Notes under the pieces: model-generated
The model's input: only the letters and a program-made list of their open reading frames with translations
Databases searched by the model: none
Told to the model about the DNA's origin: nothing
Part shown: positions 44,162-56,399 of the stretch, piece by piece
Numbering within the stretch: the first letter of the stretch is position 1
How the letters are laid out: every line of letters begins with the position of its first letter
DNA from: Multifurca ochricompacta
Taxonomy: Eukaryota > Basidiomycota > Agaricomycetes > Russulales > Russulaceae
Direction: 5' to 3'
NCBI GenBank assembly: GCA_022496185.1
Contig: WTXG01000020.1
Location: 186,001 to 250,000, forward strand
Length of the DNA stretch: 64,000 nucleotides
Program-made: the position numbers and the translations under genes

Positions 44162-46899
44162 GTGCATGACACTCGCATAAGAGAGGCGAGGGGCAACTAA
44201 ATCATCCGGCTAGGGCTGGCAGTGGAACAAATAAGAGTGTTGGTTGGGTTGGGCGGGTCTACTGTTAGGGAATGAATAGCGAATCTTGGAAAATGGGAAT
44301 TTTTTGGACAGACGGATAGATGATGGACCCCTGTGTCTCTTATTTGCAGGAAGTGTCACGTATAAAAAATAAAACGTCGATGTCGATGCCGTTAAGTCTC
44401 TTTCTCAATCCTCTCACCTCAGCGCAATCACGTCGTGTGCACGACCAGGTTATGGATTATTCTTCTTGAGCTTGCACTTGTGACTGGGTGGTGTTACGAT
44501 GGAGTAAAGGTACATCTTTCTTTGGCCCACTTCCCCCAGGCGAGTCACAATCTTAAAGATCGGGAATATCTTTCTCGCATCGTGTCAATGGGTGGCTCAT
44601 AGCTAACTCGGGAATTTTTCTCACCGAAAACTAGATAGCTTTTGAATGCACAGCTTGCTCAGGGATAATATGCGATCGCTTGTGATCATTACAGGGCCTT
44701 TTAATTCTCTGGGATGTGCTGTTCCATCCGGCTTACCGAGTCGCAATCTCCAAGCCATGACATCCCTCTCCAGTGTGTGTGTAGGGATCCTTGACTCGGG
44801 CCAATTAACGTCCCGAGATTGCAATCAATGTACAGGATTGATTACTGCGTGTACCATTGGCGCTCATGGTTCAATGTTGATGGATCCAAATGATGATAAC
44901 CTCTTCTTCACGTGCCTGGCTTTCTTTGTTCTAAAGAACTGCCTTGCGCTCACGGCCTCATGCAGATTAAATTATCACTTCTGGAAAGTTATACATAAGC
45001 CTAAATCACCGCTGGCAAAGAACGGGTGCTATTACACTGACGGCGACACCGCCATTTCACTTACAGGCAAATCGGCTACGTGGGTGAGTGAGCAAAACTA
45101 TTTGGGCTGAGCGGTTCTGATGGACTGCTGCGAGACCAGATAAAAATAACAATATTGTTCCGGAACCCTGATGAGGAAGTGGAAGAAAGTAAGGTAAAGT
45201 ACGGCTCCCCCCTGGTGACTAGTTGACTGGGGCTAGCGGCGCCATACCCCCAAAAGGCGAGTAGCTGCCCGGGCCGTTCACATCGGAGCGGGGAGAGGGT
45301 ACTACACTCAATGAAATGCTTGACTTGATATGAAACACTCACAAACGATGGCTCGGTGAGTAATTTTTGAATCAATACAACAAAAGGATGCACTTTCTGA
45401 AAGGTTCTGCCTCGGATCCCGGTGATTTCTAATCTACCAATACCGGGTTTTGCAGTCGTCGTCATCGGTAAAGACTGTCCTGGTTGTTGACCCCATCTTT
45501 TGCAACAATATATAAAAGGTTCACGACAAATAGAGGATTGTACCCCTGTTTTAATGTCGGAACAATATATGCCATGGACTTTGTAACCTCTACCCCGTTT
45601 CGAACCTCATCAAGAACCATATTATATTCCATTCCCGACTGGCTTCTTTTCTCTTTCCAAGATCCAAGATGGTAACGCTTCCGCAACACCCAAGTGAGGC
45701 TAGTCCACTATCATCAGAAGGCGGTGTTGGCAGATACGAATGCCGTACGTACCACCAGTGATCACTCACTCACTCACTCACTCACTCATCGTGATTGATA
45801 CAATCCCATTCTCTATCTCAACGTGAATATTGGATAACTTGTCCCCAACGTGCCTGAGTATGAAGAAGGCAAAAGAGTGTTGGAATGGAGACGGGTTGAT
45901 CACATCTGTGAAGCAATCAATGTACACAAATGTATAACCAGGTACGAGTGCAATTGGTGAAAGTATATCCGAGTTTGTTTCAGGTACCCCCCCATGAATA
46001 TGCTATTGAATTGTGGCGGCGCGGCCAATACATTTGAGATATCGTTATAGTACGAAATAAGAGAATACACATATTGCGGCGCGTACTTAAATAAATAAAA
46101 AAACACTGACGGTGTCGACGCTTTTCCTATTGTATCCAGGAGGACAAGGACACACAAGACCGAAGACTGAAACCTTTCCAGGGCAGGGGGTGATTGCTTG
46201 TAGGCTTCTATCTGTCTTTTTCGCTTGAAATGACATAATCGAGGAGAAGAGATCTCCCCGCGTCTCGTGCCTTAGAGGCACATAGGGAGGAGGGGATTCT
46301 AGCTTCGTGATTCAGAAAGTAAAAGAGAAAAAGAAAAAGGACCGATTATTGTTGCTTATACCGCTGCGCATTCATGTAAAGGCGGCGTGGTGTTATCTAC
46401 TTACTCATAAATGAGCCCTGTTCGAATGCCAGTGGCGGGCTGCTCGTTGGCAGTAAGATCGAATCGATCGAGGGTATGAGACCCCAGCATTTCGTATTCG
46501 TATTTCTTTCCAGCTTTGCTTCGGCCCCGTGAAGTTGTGTCGCCGTCAGCTCATTTATACGCGAGATACTTTACTAGATTCACAGGGTCCCCTTTTCCAT
46601 TTTCTTAGGCTTATCTACGCTAAGGCGCGATTTCTTGGTAGATAGGGACGTAGCTACTATAGCCGATAGGTAGGAATCGACGTCACATGAAATTCGATAC
46701 CCCGAGGCACGCAAGTATGAAAAAGCGGACGGACCGCATCAAGAGCCTTCACATCGGGAAGAATATTCCAGGAGAGCAGCGAACGAACAAGGATTTGGGT
46801 CCGATCAGTGAAGGGAAGGATCGAGTAATAAAGATGATATCGCACAGCCACCTTCCGTTAAACCGCCTAGTTCTGGTCAGAAGGGCAAGGGGCTTCTTC
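44162..46899. other. gene-poor region
   Basis: No gene is supported. Open frames of up to about 155 codons occur on both strands but none has motifs or joinable exons. A (CACT)n repeat is at about 45764-45787 and a GAAAAAGAAAAAGG tract near 46325. Confidence 0.4.
45764..45787. repeat. (CACT)n microsatellite
   Basis: About six perfect tandem copies of CACT/TCAC in intergenic sequence. Confidence 0.9.
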
Positions 46900-49424
46900 T
46901 TACTCTTCCAGGTCACTCTCGTCTGCCCCAAGAATGAGATGCCCATAGAATCTGATCATCTCGATGAACGCCTCTCCACGGATGGCTGGAAACCCCATAG
47001 CAACGTTAGTAAACTGAATTGGAGGAGCGCTGGGGCGAACTGCCCCTACATTCATTGACACCATGACCTCCTTGAAAATCGGCTTCGTTGATGTGGCTAT
47101 AGCGAAAGATGTAACGAGTCAACGCCCAGTAGTGTCTAGTGTCGGTGTTTCCTGAGTATAGTTACCGAGTCACCATCGTAATCATCGATGCCGGCCTGTC
47201 TCTGGACGCACCGAGAGCTAATACCGGCGACACGACCACGCTTTTTTGCGTATGTGCCAGTGAGTCCTTAATCACACCGGACAGCAGACCCCAGGCCTTC
47301 CGGCCCATTGTCGGCGAAACCGGTGAAGGCTCCAACAACACACCGTAGGCGTTGCTAAGATGCACGTCATATTTCTGGGAGAGGTCGCCGTCGCCAAATG
47401 CGTCGAGAGTCAGATTGTGGGAGGAGAGAAGCGGCTGGAGCAGACTTCGGTAATGGAACTGCAGTTGAGAGATGGAGCTGTAATATACGCGGGGGGGGGG
47501 GGGGGGGGGTCAGCCTGCCTGCTCTGAAGAATTCAGCGCGAAGGGCCTGAGCTTCAGATACGCACCTCCAATCCGCGATGCGGTGATCCAAAATGGCCCA
47601 TGCAGCTTGTGGCAGGGTGTTCACCGTCATACCACCACCGATGAGGTCAGCTGCTTGTGTCGTGCCGAGAACTGCACTCCAGTATCCCGAGTCCAGATCT
47701 AATAATGCTTGGATCAGTGAGCGCAGTGCGGTATCGTGTCTCTGTGCTCGCGATATTAGAGGGCGGAGATGTGATGGCAATGTTTCGTCATATGCAGCGC
47801 GACAAAGGAGTGAAGCAAAGGCGGGAGAATCACGGTTTAGTTGCACCGGAGATGGCCGCGACTCGAGGGTATGGATGATGCTGGAAAGGATGCCGATGCT
47901 CTGGTTCCGAACATTAGGAGCAAACCTTCCACGTCACGATTTGAAAGGAGACGAACAGTGTGGCGAGGAGGAATCATTGGGTGCCCTCCAGGAGCCGAGA
48001 CGTCGATCCGCACGTTATAAGCGCCTTTTTCTGCAACTGCCGGTGTGGAAAACAGAATGCCACCGCGTTGTTGAAACCCGTCTACGGTTTGATAAGGACT
48101 CACCGCAGGCGCACGAGTTGGAAAGACGTACAGCCCTCGTCTACGAGCATAGCGAATCCGTCCGTTCCATAAGTATTGCGAAGATAATCACTCATAGCAG
48201 GACCACCCTGTCAGCTTAGAGATAAGAAAGAGAGTGACTATGAGAGACGGAGCAGTGATGCAGACTTACGTCTTTTCCGCCACGCTCTTCGTCCATGCCG
48301 AATGCTATTACAATGGTCCTGGAAGGCTGGAATCCAGCTTCTATCACTGTTTCAATGGCTGTGCTACGCCGAGTTGTTAAATGACAGGGGGATAACGCCT
48401 TTGTCACCACACGTACAGGATGCCTATAACACCGGATTTGTTGTCCCCACTGCCGCGTCCCCAGATGCGATCTCCTGGAAGAAAATGAAATAAATAGCTG
48501 GATGTAGGTGACTCGTATCAAACAAAAAAAAAGGCACTATGAATCGTACCATCATAATGACCCGAGAATGGGGGGTATATCCAATCATGTTCAGATTCTG
48601 GATCCACTGGCGTGACGTCTATAGCAGATCAACTTTAAAACCGAGTAAAAACGCGGGATTGGCGGTACCCTGATGCGCAGTCAAAAGAATGGGCCTGACC
48701 GACGGATCAGAACCTTGCCAATGAAATGCGAGACCGAAATGGTTGACTGTAGTTCTTGTTAAGGTAGTATGGCTGTGCAAAGGTTAGAGACACTTTGACA
48801 CAAAGGAAGGACAGGCAAGACGTACGCGCGGGGAAAACGATGTTTAAGATAGTCATGCAGCATCCGGCGCGACTCCCATCTAGAGTCTTCTCCGGGAGGA
48901 CCCATGTCGTCGAAGCTCACCGTTCTGGCGCGTACACAGGCGGGGGTTCCTATGTCAATGCGAGAGGTAAATTAAGAAGGAGGCTGAAGCGTACGGTATT
49001 TGGACTGCATCGCCCAAGCTAGTATACGTCCACAGCCTGAATGTATCCAGTCGACCACCTCATCGAAGTGTTCCACGAGCAAGGCGTGCCTTTTCATGAC
49101 GAATGTTGGTACCTGAGGACACGCCGGCTCATCCACGTGTCCCTTCTTCGACCAAAAGAGGATGTCATAACGGAATACCTTCCGTATGTTTAGAGGAGTA
49201 CAGGTAGCGGGCAATGCGGTAATTATAAGTAGGGCGAGGATGCATATGGCCACACCAACCACAGCCGCAACCAAAAGAGAAACCGGCAGCTGACGCCCGC
49301 GACGGATGAACCCACCTTGGGGCTGTTCACAGGAATCTAACTTTTTGTCATTGCCGCGCTCAACTTTCGGAGATGAAGCGACTAGGCGGGGGGGCATAGC
49401 ATTAGCATTTTCCGGTTTATCCAT
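46900..49424 (-). CDS. CPS1-like: carboxypeptidase S-type M20 metallopeptidase (Gly-Xaa carboxypeptidase)
   Basis: Twelve exons join with consistent phases: 49424-48995, 48949-48826, 48772-48669, 48618-48550, 48474-48417, 48363-48270, 48207-48132, 48081-47957, 47900-47566, 47477-47212, 47151-47050 and 46985-46900, giving about 622 aa. A single membrane anchor (LLVAAVVGVAICILALLIIT) near residue 55 fits vacuolar Cps1. Landmarks follow in family order: SFDDMGPPGEDSRWE, LLTAHQDVTPV (metal-binding H and D; the D codon is split by an intron), IWGRGSGDNKSG, FGMDEERGG (catalytic and metal Glu), LVDEG, DVSAPGGHPMIPPRHTSIG, GTTQAADLI, and the C-terminal DTRHYWALTRYIFRYSHIN plus GGHGVNE (last metal His). 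All expected ligands are present, so it should be an active di-zinc carboxypeptidase releasing C-terminal residues from peptides in the vacuole. Intron 9 contains a 19-base homopolymer run. Confidence 0.9.
47491..47509. repeat. 19-base G run inside a CPS intron
   Basis: An uninterrupted run of G on the plus strand reads as poly-C in the transcript, just upstream of the 3' splice site of intron 9 (47478-47565). It serves as the pyrimidine tract and is prone to length change and sequencing error. Confidence 0.85.
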
Positions 49425-49744
49425 ATGCGTTTAATCCGGTGAATAGAAAGTGGTGGTGTTCGTGATGCTCGTGCTGGTGGTCTCTGTGGTCACAAACGCC
49501 GGGGCTTGGTGGCGTTCACTGCCTACTACCTTAGACGCTCGGACTGGTAGTTGGACATGTGTTACCAACACTGCCTCTGTACAGTCACGTAGTCTGATTT
49601 TTTTTAAAACAATGCCAAATAGAATAACAAGACAAGGGGTGTGTGGGGGTGGGGAGGAGAGAGAGAGAGAGTGTGTGTGTGTGTGGTGTGTGTGAGAGAG
49701 AGGAGTAAGAAAAGATTATGAGAGACAGAAACAAGGGCCCCCAT
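49425..49744. other. spacer with GA/GT microsatellite
   Basis: No coding sequence is supported. It holds the start flank of the carboxypeptidase gene and, at about 49660-49704, adjoining (GA)n and (GT)n dinucleotide repeats. Confidence 0.6.
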
Positions 49745-50539
49745 TCATTGCGGCGGTGCCTGCGCCTGAGCCTGCGCCCTTTGCCTCCCCGCTGCCTCCA
49801 AAAAATCCATCACGGTTACACCCGGAGTGGGTCTAGTCAAAACCCAATGAACATGTTGCGCGTACTTCTTGGCTGCAAACGTTTTATAGAGCTCGTCGAT
49901 GTTCCTCATCATTTTCACCGCTTCTTCCACTGATTCATCTCCCTTGTACCAAGGATATGCCCTGAGCCCCCGCGCCATGAACCGATGCCTTTTTTCCTTG
50001 TCACGTAGACTCAGTCCCGGCTCTTGAAGATCGACCCAGAGTTTCCAAAATGCTTTCCCCTTTTCTCCTATACCTCGAAGGATCAATCTCTCAAATTCGA
50101 CGAGTTGCGCAAGGAAGGCTTCATTCCATATATAGTGATCGCCGACATTGCCCTTTGATATTTCAGCAATGTAAGAACCAGGGACAGTAGGGGGGACAGC
50201 TTGACGGGGCATGATTTCGGCTGAGTTTCCAGGAATTCTATGCGGTTGGGGCCCCACTGCAGGTTGGCGAGCTCGAGAGTTTGCCCCAGGGAAGCCAGAA
50301 GGGACTATGATCAATTCCCGTGGAACCACAAACGCGCGCTGACCTGGTTGGGTTGGGGGTTGGGGAACCTGGCCACGAGAGAAGTTATAACTGAGAGTCT
50401 GAGAGATCGTGACTTCCGTCGGGTTAGCGTTATTGTTCGATTGGTAAGAAGGTAATTCAAATGGTTCGGGAGCAACACGGTGATCAGCTATCGCATGGAG
50501 ATGGGAAATCGGCGGAGGTTTGGGATGATGTTGTGACAT
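49745..50539 (-). CDS. hypothetical protein with proline-rich N-terminus and helical C-terminus
   Basis: A single uninterrupted frame. I choose the ATG at 50539 (MSQHHPKPPPISHLHAIAD), giving about 264 aa; a longer frame reaches upstream to 50653 but its extra residues look like leader. Residues 1-130 are Pro/Asn/Gln-rich and probably disordered (PQPPTQPGQRAF). The second half is helical and charged: YIWNEAFLAQLVEFERLI, GKAFWKLWVDLQEPGLSLRD, YPWYKGDESVEEAVKMMRNI, then a Gln/Ala tail (RAQAQAQAPPQ). No signal peptide or membrane helix is seen. I do not recognise the family and assign no function. The long open frame with this domain-like C-terminus supports a real gene. Confidence 0.6.
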   Translation of the reverse strand: MSQHHPKPPPISHLHAIADHRVAPEPFELPSYQSNNNANPTEVTISQTLSYNFSRGQVPQPPTQPGQRAFVVPRELIIVPSGFPGANSRARQPAVGPQPHRIPGNSAEIMPRQAVPPTVPGSYIAEISKGNVGDHYIWNEAFLAQLVEFERLILRGIGEKGKAFWKLWVDLQEPGLSLRDKEKRHRFMARGLRAYPWYKGDESVEEAVKMMRNIDELYKTFAAKKYAQHVHWVLTRPTPGVTVMDFLEAAGRQRAQAQAQAPPQ

Positions 50540-52136
50540 TATATTATCGAACGTGGGGAGGAGGTTGTAATGAGTTCTGTGATGATTTATGGAGTGTTCG
50601 ATGCTGCACGAGAAGACGAGAGGTGCCAAATTTGCTGAGAGGTAGGGAATCATTGAGGAAATTAATTACACCTTTTTTAAATGTTGAGGATGTGGAAAGT
50701 ACACGAGGGGGAGGGATGTCCAGCACAAAGGGAGTTGGTAGTCTGCCACAATCCCACAATCTCGCTCACAAAAGCCATGATTCTGGATCTGCGCTTGGAG
50801 CTGGTAACAATGACCAATGACCAGAGTTTGACATTTTTCCGTGTTGTTACCGTGTTCGTAGCGTAAATGCAGGAATCGTGGAGGACAAAGTAAGGAGCCA
50901 CAGAAAAATTTGGCTTGGCGGCAGACAAAGAAGCAAGTCGTTCATCGTAAATTAGTCCCAGAAAATCAAACACGAGCACGAATCAAAGCAAAGCAAAGCT
51001 GCACGAATGTCGCAAAGTTGAAGGCGCCAATGCGCCGATGATTGGGTAACCAGCAGTGCTGGAGTGGCGCGGCACATCATCTAATCGTTATCGTTGTCAT
51101 TATCGTTTAAATGCTGCGACACACAGCGTCCTTCTTTAGATGGGGTCTGCGATGCTGCTCTGCACTGGTTGTTGGCGGCGGCGGTTGGCATTGGCTGTTG
51201 GATGGGCATCATAATAATAGGACTCATGACCCGTGCTGTGCTGTGCTTTATGCTGCTTCACTTCGTATACCGAGGCCGTACTCTCTCTCTCTCATGAGGA
51301 TGAGGGTACAAATAGGTCTGGTTTATGGATAGCTGACCCTCCCAATACCCAATACTCCCTTCTCATCTGTAAGCGTCTCACGATACGACCGTGACCGTGA
51401 ACAACCTGCCACAAGCCTCGTCGTCGCCTACTATTCCATTCCCATTCCCATACCTCACAATACTTGCTCTGCTCGGGTACTTCCACCACTGAGATGCCAC
51501 AATTCCTCCATCCACTTTCTATCCCTTCCCGCCACAACTCTACATCAGATCAATCTCCGTATTCTTCTCAATCTCAATCAGCTTCATCCACATCCACCGC
51601 ATGGTCTGCTACACCGAGCAGCGCGTCACGCGGCCTTATTTTCTAGATATCCCAAGTCTAGTACCCACGCAACAACATAAACATATCACAATCAAAGATG
51701 CAGACAACGTAGACAAATTGGCGAACGCCGCCTCATCACAAGGTTGATGGTGCGGCACTTGGAAAAAAAATACGTTGCGGCGCGCGGTTTACGGGTTTAA
51801 TAGGATGAGATAGGGTTTCAGTCTCAACACGTGATCATGCCTTCCCGTTCCCTTTCCCGTTTTGTTTTGTTTGTTTGTTTGTTTGTTTCCTAGGATAGGA
51901 ACACTGTATACGTTACGGTTATATATTCATGTCCATGTAAATTCACTTATTCTTTGACGGACAACTTTTTGGAATCCGATTTAGAAAATGGATATCTTTT
52001 TAAAGGATACTCGCTCGGGGGCTTCTATATTAGCTTAGCCACGCAGGTGATAGATTTCATATCATTTCATTCATCACATCATTGCACCACGCCACATTCC
52101 GTGACCCCCCCCCCCGGCATACATTTCCTCCCTGCC
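50540..52136. other. intergenic region
   Basis: No gene is supported. Short frames on both strands lack motifs. A TTTG-repeat tract lies at about 51862-51888 and a C run at about 52106-52114. Confidence 0.4.
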
Positions 52137-52143
52137 TATAAAA
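52137..52143 (+). promoter_or_regulatory. TATA box (TATAAAA)
   Basis: A consensus TATAAAA lies about 50 bases upstream of the ATG at 52194, a normal spacing for a fungal core promoter, and supports that start. Confidence 0.55.
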
Positions 52144-52193
52144 CGAAATGAAACTGCAACCCTTCCGAATACCAGTCAATCAGTCCCTTATCG

Positions 52194-52816
52194 ATGACTC
52201 TGTATCTGTATCCGCTTCCCGGAGCCTCTTACCATACCATCGACAATATCCATAATTTCTCTTCCTCTTCCTCCGAGAAGTCTTCAACCTCCGATGAACA
52301 ACCTTGCTGCGCGTTTGAGTCCGTTGCGGAACCGTCGCGGGCCGCCCGTCCTATTGATTCTCATTTCCTTCTGCTGCTTGACGTTCGTCGTGAGCGCATT
52401 TACCGGACACACACTTACCATTTACCGTTGCCTCAAGTACCGGATCGCCACGAGCGATTGGCTGGCCAAGTCTCTACCTCGTTCCGGACACAGCCATATG
52501 GGACATGGGTCAAAGAGAATCATGATGGCGCACTGGATATTTTGTACGTATACCCAACAGCTCTCTTTTGTCTTTTTCTTTCTTTGTCAGTCAGCTAATC
52601 TCCTACAATAGACAGCAGAAATACAACCCTTCCATACCAGATGCCACAATCCGAATTTGCGCGAGTACATACAACGGACCTTTTCTCTTGTGTGCGTGTT
52701 CTCTGCCCCAGGCTCAATCCATGACGAGCTCAAGCACTCCATCTTTGCAGGAATTCATCTCTCGACTGGACTTACGTCTCTCAATCTGCCGTAATTATAC
52801 GTTGGCAAGGCGCTGA
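52194..52816 (+). CDS. hypothetical protein, two-exon model
   Basis: Starting at the ATG just after a TATA box, the frame reads MTLYLYPLPGASYHTIDNI, a Ser-rich stretch (NFSSSSSEKSSTSDEQP) and a charged part (LLLLDVRRERIYRTHTYH, then GTWVKENHDGALDIL). A GTACGT donor at about 52541 and a CAATAG acceptor at about 52612 join it in phase to YNPSIPDATIRICASTYNGP and a stop at 52816. No domain is recognised. An overlapping frame (52294-52611) encodes a hydrophobic helix and is an alternative reading. The 3' part may be spliced differently. Confidence 0.4.
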
Positions 52817-53897
52817 CCCCAGCTCAAAACCTGTGCTCTTCACGAACAGCGATAGCATGTCCAGCGCCATCCTCAACCATGATTTGTACAACTGACCCTT
52901 TTTAGGGGTATTGGATGTAGGAAGGCAAGGCCCAGCACAGCCCCAAGACATGCGCAAGTTTCAGAGCTCGAGCACCTCGAGGAATTAGCAGATGTTGAGA
53001 CTGCAGTTGGCATGCTGTGCGTTACTTTTTTTTTTGTCCACTTGATTTCATGTTTTTAACACGACCCCACAATTTAGTACTGCCGCGGAAGTACTTGTTC
53101 GATTTGGACATCAGCCCGCCCGCACTCTTCTTCTCGGCCTTATGCTTGGCGAGGTGCGTCAGCTTGTACACTAATTTTGCATACTTTCAACATGTCCACC
53201 AGGCTTCTGATGCACCGAAGGTATCCGAGTACCTGCACTCATATACGGGGAACACGTACTCGGGACGGGTTTTGAGCCCCTGCTCCTGAGTTCAGAAGGA
53301 AGGCTTCCAAGTTGTTGCAAGGGTTCCGCGCATTCTTTTGTAGAGCGTCAGGCAACTTCCTATTTCTATTTCCATACCGTTACAAAGCGACAAGCGACGC
53401 CAATTGGTGGTGGTAAGCACCAAGGTACGGCATGGGCTGATGAAGTGAACTAAAAAGTCTTCTACAGACGAACCACGCCTGTTTCGCTATATCTTTAGCG
53501 TGCATAACGACCAGGCTATAATTACCGATTTGCGCGTCCAAGCGATTAACGTGTGGGCACGGTTGATCCTTGGTGCAGATGGAGAGATGCTGTGACCTGA
53601 TTATTCTTGCTGTAAGGGGGTTGATGTAGGTAATATGGGGCGGTGCCCAATGTCTGTATACGGTTCGATAAATGTCGGACCATGTTAGTGTGGTGTGGTG
53701 TTGGTGTGGTGGAAAATGGAAAACACCGGGACAGGTGGTCCGGGCCTCTTATGGCCTCTTAGCACAGCGCGCGTACACAGCAAAAACAAAAAGTTTCCAT
53801 CAATTCATCAACAACAACGTCAACGTCAACGTCAACAAGGACAGGTTGGACGATGTGTTGCGTTTGCGTGGGTAGAAATAGAAATAGTGGGCGAGGT
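52817..53897. other. intergenic region
   Basis: No gene is supported. The sequence around 53090-53290 is open in one frame but lacks motifs. A (GTCAAC)n run lies at about 53816-53836. Confidence 0.4.
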
Positions 53898-53904
53898 TAT
53901 AAAA
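53898..53904 (+). promoter_or_regulatory. TATA box (TATAAAA)
   Basis: A consensus TATAAAA lies 31-37 bases upstream of the ATG of the F-box gene. The spacing implies a very short 5' leader. Confidence 0.55.
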
Positions 53905-53935
53905 CCCGTCGTCCTTGAGCTTGAGGGACCCTAAA

Positions 53936-55469
53936 ATGTCGAATTCACTTAATGAGGAGTCCACTAGCCGTGTATGTTTTTCTATTGTACTCCCCCATGG
54001 CCCATGTCATCAATTTTGTCCCATAGGTCCTCCCTCCTCTCCAGGACCTAATACAACACCCTCACTCGATTGCCAGTACTATCCATGATGATGTGCTACT
54101 CAGAATATTTAATTTTTATCGCCTGAATGATGAAGAAAATTGGAATCTTCGATTCAGATGGCGCAACCTCGCCCACATTTGTAGAAATTGGCGGCACGTC
54201 ATACTTCAATCTCCATCCGCGTTGGATTTGCACCTTCTTTGCAAAAGTGGTATCCCTGTAGCAAACTTGCTCGCCCATTTTCCACCACTACTACCACTCG
54301 TCGTCATCTATCGTTTGTGGCACACAAGTTTCACAGATACTGAGGATGCACTTGTCGCACTTCGGCAATCTCATCGCGTGTGTCGTGTCAACCTGCAGGC
54401 CCCTTCTTCAATCTTGCATAGGCTACTTACAGCCATGGACGCACCTTTCCCAAAGTTGGAGAATCTCACTCTCCTGTCCAAAACCACGGAAGACACCAGT
54501 TTGATACTTCCCAGGAAATTCCTGGCCCCGACTCTATCCAAACTCATTCTACAAGGTGTCGCTCTTCCGACAACAAGACCATTGCTTACTTTCACTGCAA
54601 TCGACCTCGTCATACTCACACTTGTAGGTCTTCATCCATCTGGCTATTTTCTCCCGGAAAACCTCGTCCCGCGGCTTCAATTCTTTCCCCAGCTCGAGGA
54701 ACTGTCCATTGGTTTCTCTATCCCCATTCCTCGTCCCAGTGCTGAAAAGGAACTATTGGACGCACCAGTAACTCGCGTGACGCTTCCTACCCTCAAACGG
54801 CTTAGATTCCGAGGTGTTGGCTCTTACTTGGAATGCCTTGTCTCAAGAATTAACGCCCCTCTTCTCGTGGAGTTCGCCGTCACACTGTTCAACCATCTTA
54901 CCTTTACTTTCCCACACTTGTCCCAGTTTATAAGTACAGCACAAGAGCTTAGACTCCCTATTGCAAGCGTGCTTTTCAAAAAGGACACTGTCTCTATATC
55001 CATGAACCATCATGGCGAACAAGCTGACGAGTGTTTCAGGTTCCATGTCCGATGCGAGCCGTTCGACTGGCAAGTTGACTCGGCAGCGCGGATCTGCGGT
55101 GCACTTACCCTAATGGTATCTGCCGTGGAGGAACTGTCTCTTGACTTCTACGAGCATGATCTACCGTCCGAGTGGGAGAATGTGGTCGACAGCACAGTAT
55201 GGCATGAGCTTCTTCTGCCATTCAGTGGTGTGAAAAAGCTTCGCATTGGCCCTGGACTTTCAGGGGAGCTTTCTCGTGCTCTCGAAGCTGATGGTGCGGG
55301 GTTGGTCCAGGGACTACTACCTGGATTGGAAATCCTTATGGCTCAGCCGAGAATTGGACAGGCCATTCCTACCTTTATGGATTTTGTGGATACACGTCGA
55401 CGTGCAGGTCGCTCTATGCACGTTCAACACGTGAGTACGCTTCATGTAAGGCTATTGTTCACCCGATGA
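53936..55469 (+). CDS. F-box/LRR-type protein
   Basis: Exon 1 (53936-53971) encodes MSNSLNEESTSR and joins through a 55-nt GTATGT intron to exon 2 at 54027, in phase, giving about 492 aa to the stop at 55469. The F-box-like motif is IHDDVLLRIFNFYRL followed by RWRNLAHICRNWRHVILQSP, the common agaricomycete form. The rest is leucine-rich: repeated LPTLKRLRFRG, FFPQLEELSIGF and APLLVEF patterns as in F-box proteins with degenerate LRRs. Such proteins recruit substrates to SCF ubiquitin ligases through Skp1 (family knowledge). The end is uncertain: a canonical GTGAGT donor at 55431 and an acceptor at 55496 would splice the frame in phase into the next conserved gene. Confidence 0.82.
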
Positions 55470-55505
55470 CCCTTCCACTTTCTTTCTCTCAATAAGGGCG
55501 TAAAT

Positions 55506-56399
55506 ATGCCCGTGTCACCCGCTGACGTCATTGTCAACGGCTTCATTGCACGTACATTCTCGCCCGAAGACGCAGACCGTTACTTCATGCACCTCCTAGG
55601 AACACCACCCGGACAGGACCTCTTGCGATACCATGGAATGTTACTCCAGCGTGATCGATGGTACATCACTTGCAATTCTCACTTCGTAAGACCATCCCTG
55701 CGGTGTGTATCAACCCAAAATGTGCTGCCTCTACTGGACTATCACATTGGGATAGGTCAGGGTACTGTCTTACCCCAGCGTCGCTGGATCCCGTTCGATG
55801 ATTTCGAGAATGGAGGACCCATCGAAGGCTGTAGGCTTCAGCTTCCTGTGTTCTTTGTCAATCGAGGTGGTGGCGTTGGATTCTCGTTACCAGATATCCT
55901 TCAACGCCGTGATCTAGATCTTTATGACGCAAATAAGATGGTGCCACTCGTGGACAGAGTAAAAGCACGTCTACATGTCGACGTGAGTCCATACATGTGG
56001 TGTCAACTGAAAGAGAGATGTCTCACTTCTTATTTTTTGCGATTCCGCTCGCCAGTGGCCAGATTATCGACCTTGGAAGTGTCGAATATTCCGTCAAGAC
56101 GAAACTTACGCACGAAATTCAATCAGCCTTTCCCACTTCATGAGGCTAGTCGGCAAATCGGTCGCTAAGTTCTTCAAGGTGCGTTTTTCTTATCCCTCCA
56201 CTTCTATCATTACTACTGCTGTGCCGACCAAAATTTTCTCATCCGTCAGGAATGCGCGCCCGATCGGTTCACGTCAATTACGCAGTGGAGAATTGGAACT
56301 GGCGGCATTACGCAAGATCACGTCAAAATTATTGGGGTTATACATGTGTCCACCCATAACTGGATGCCTATCATTCAGCTCACCCATTATGTGTTCTGA
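55506..56399 (+). CDS. conserved agaricomycete hypothetical protein
   Basis: Three exons, 55506-55982, 56056-56178 and 56250-56399, all phase 0, about 249 aa from ATG 55506. The sequence is protein-like throughout: MPVSPADVIVNGFIARTFSP, LLRYHGMLLQRDRWYITCN, VSTQNVLPLLDYHIGIGQGT, LQLPVFFVNRGGGVGFSLPD, FMRLVGKSVAKFFK and GVIHVSTHNWMPIIQLTHYVF. It has no signal peptide or membrane helix. I do not know a function. The start lies only 37 bases after the stop of the F-box gene, with no room for a promoter, so this may be the C-terminal part of the F-box protein joined by splicing, or may use a start within the shared transcript. Confidence 0.75.
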
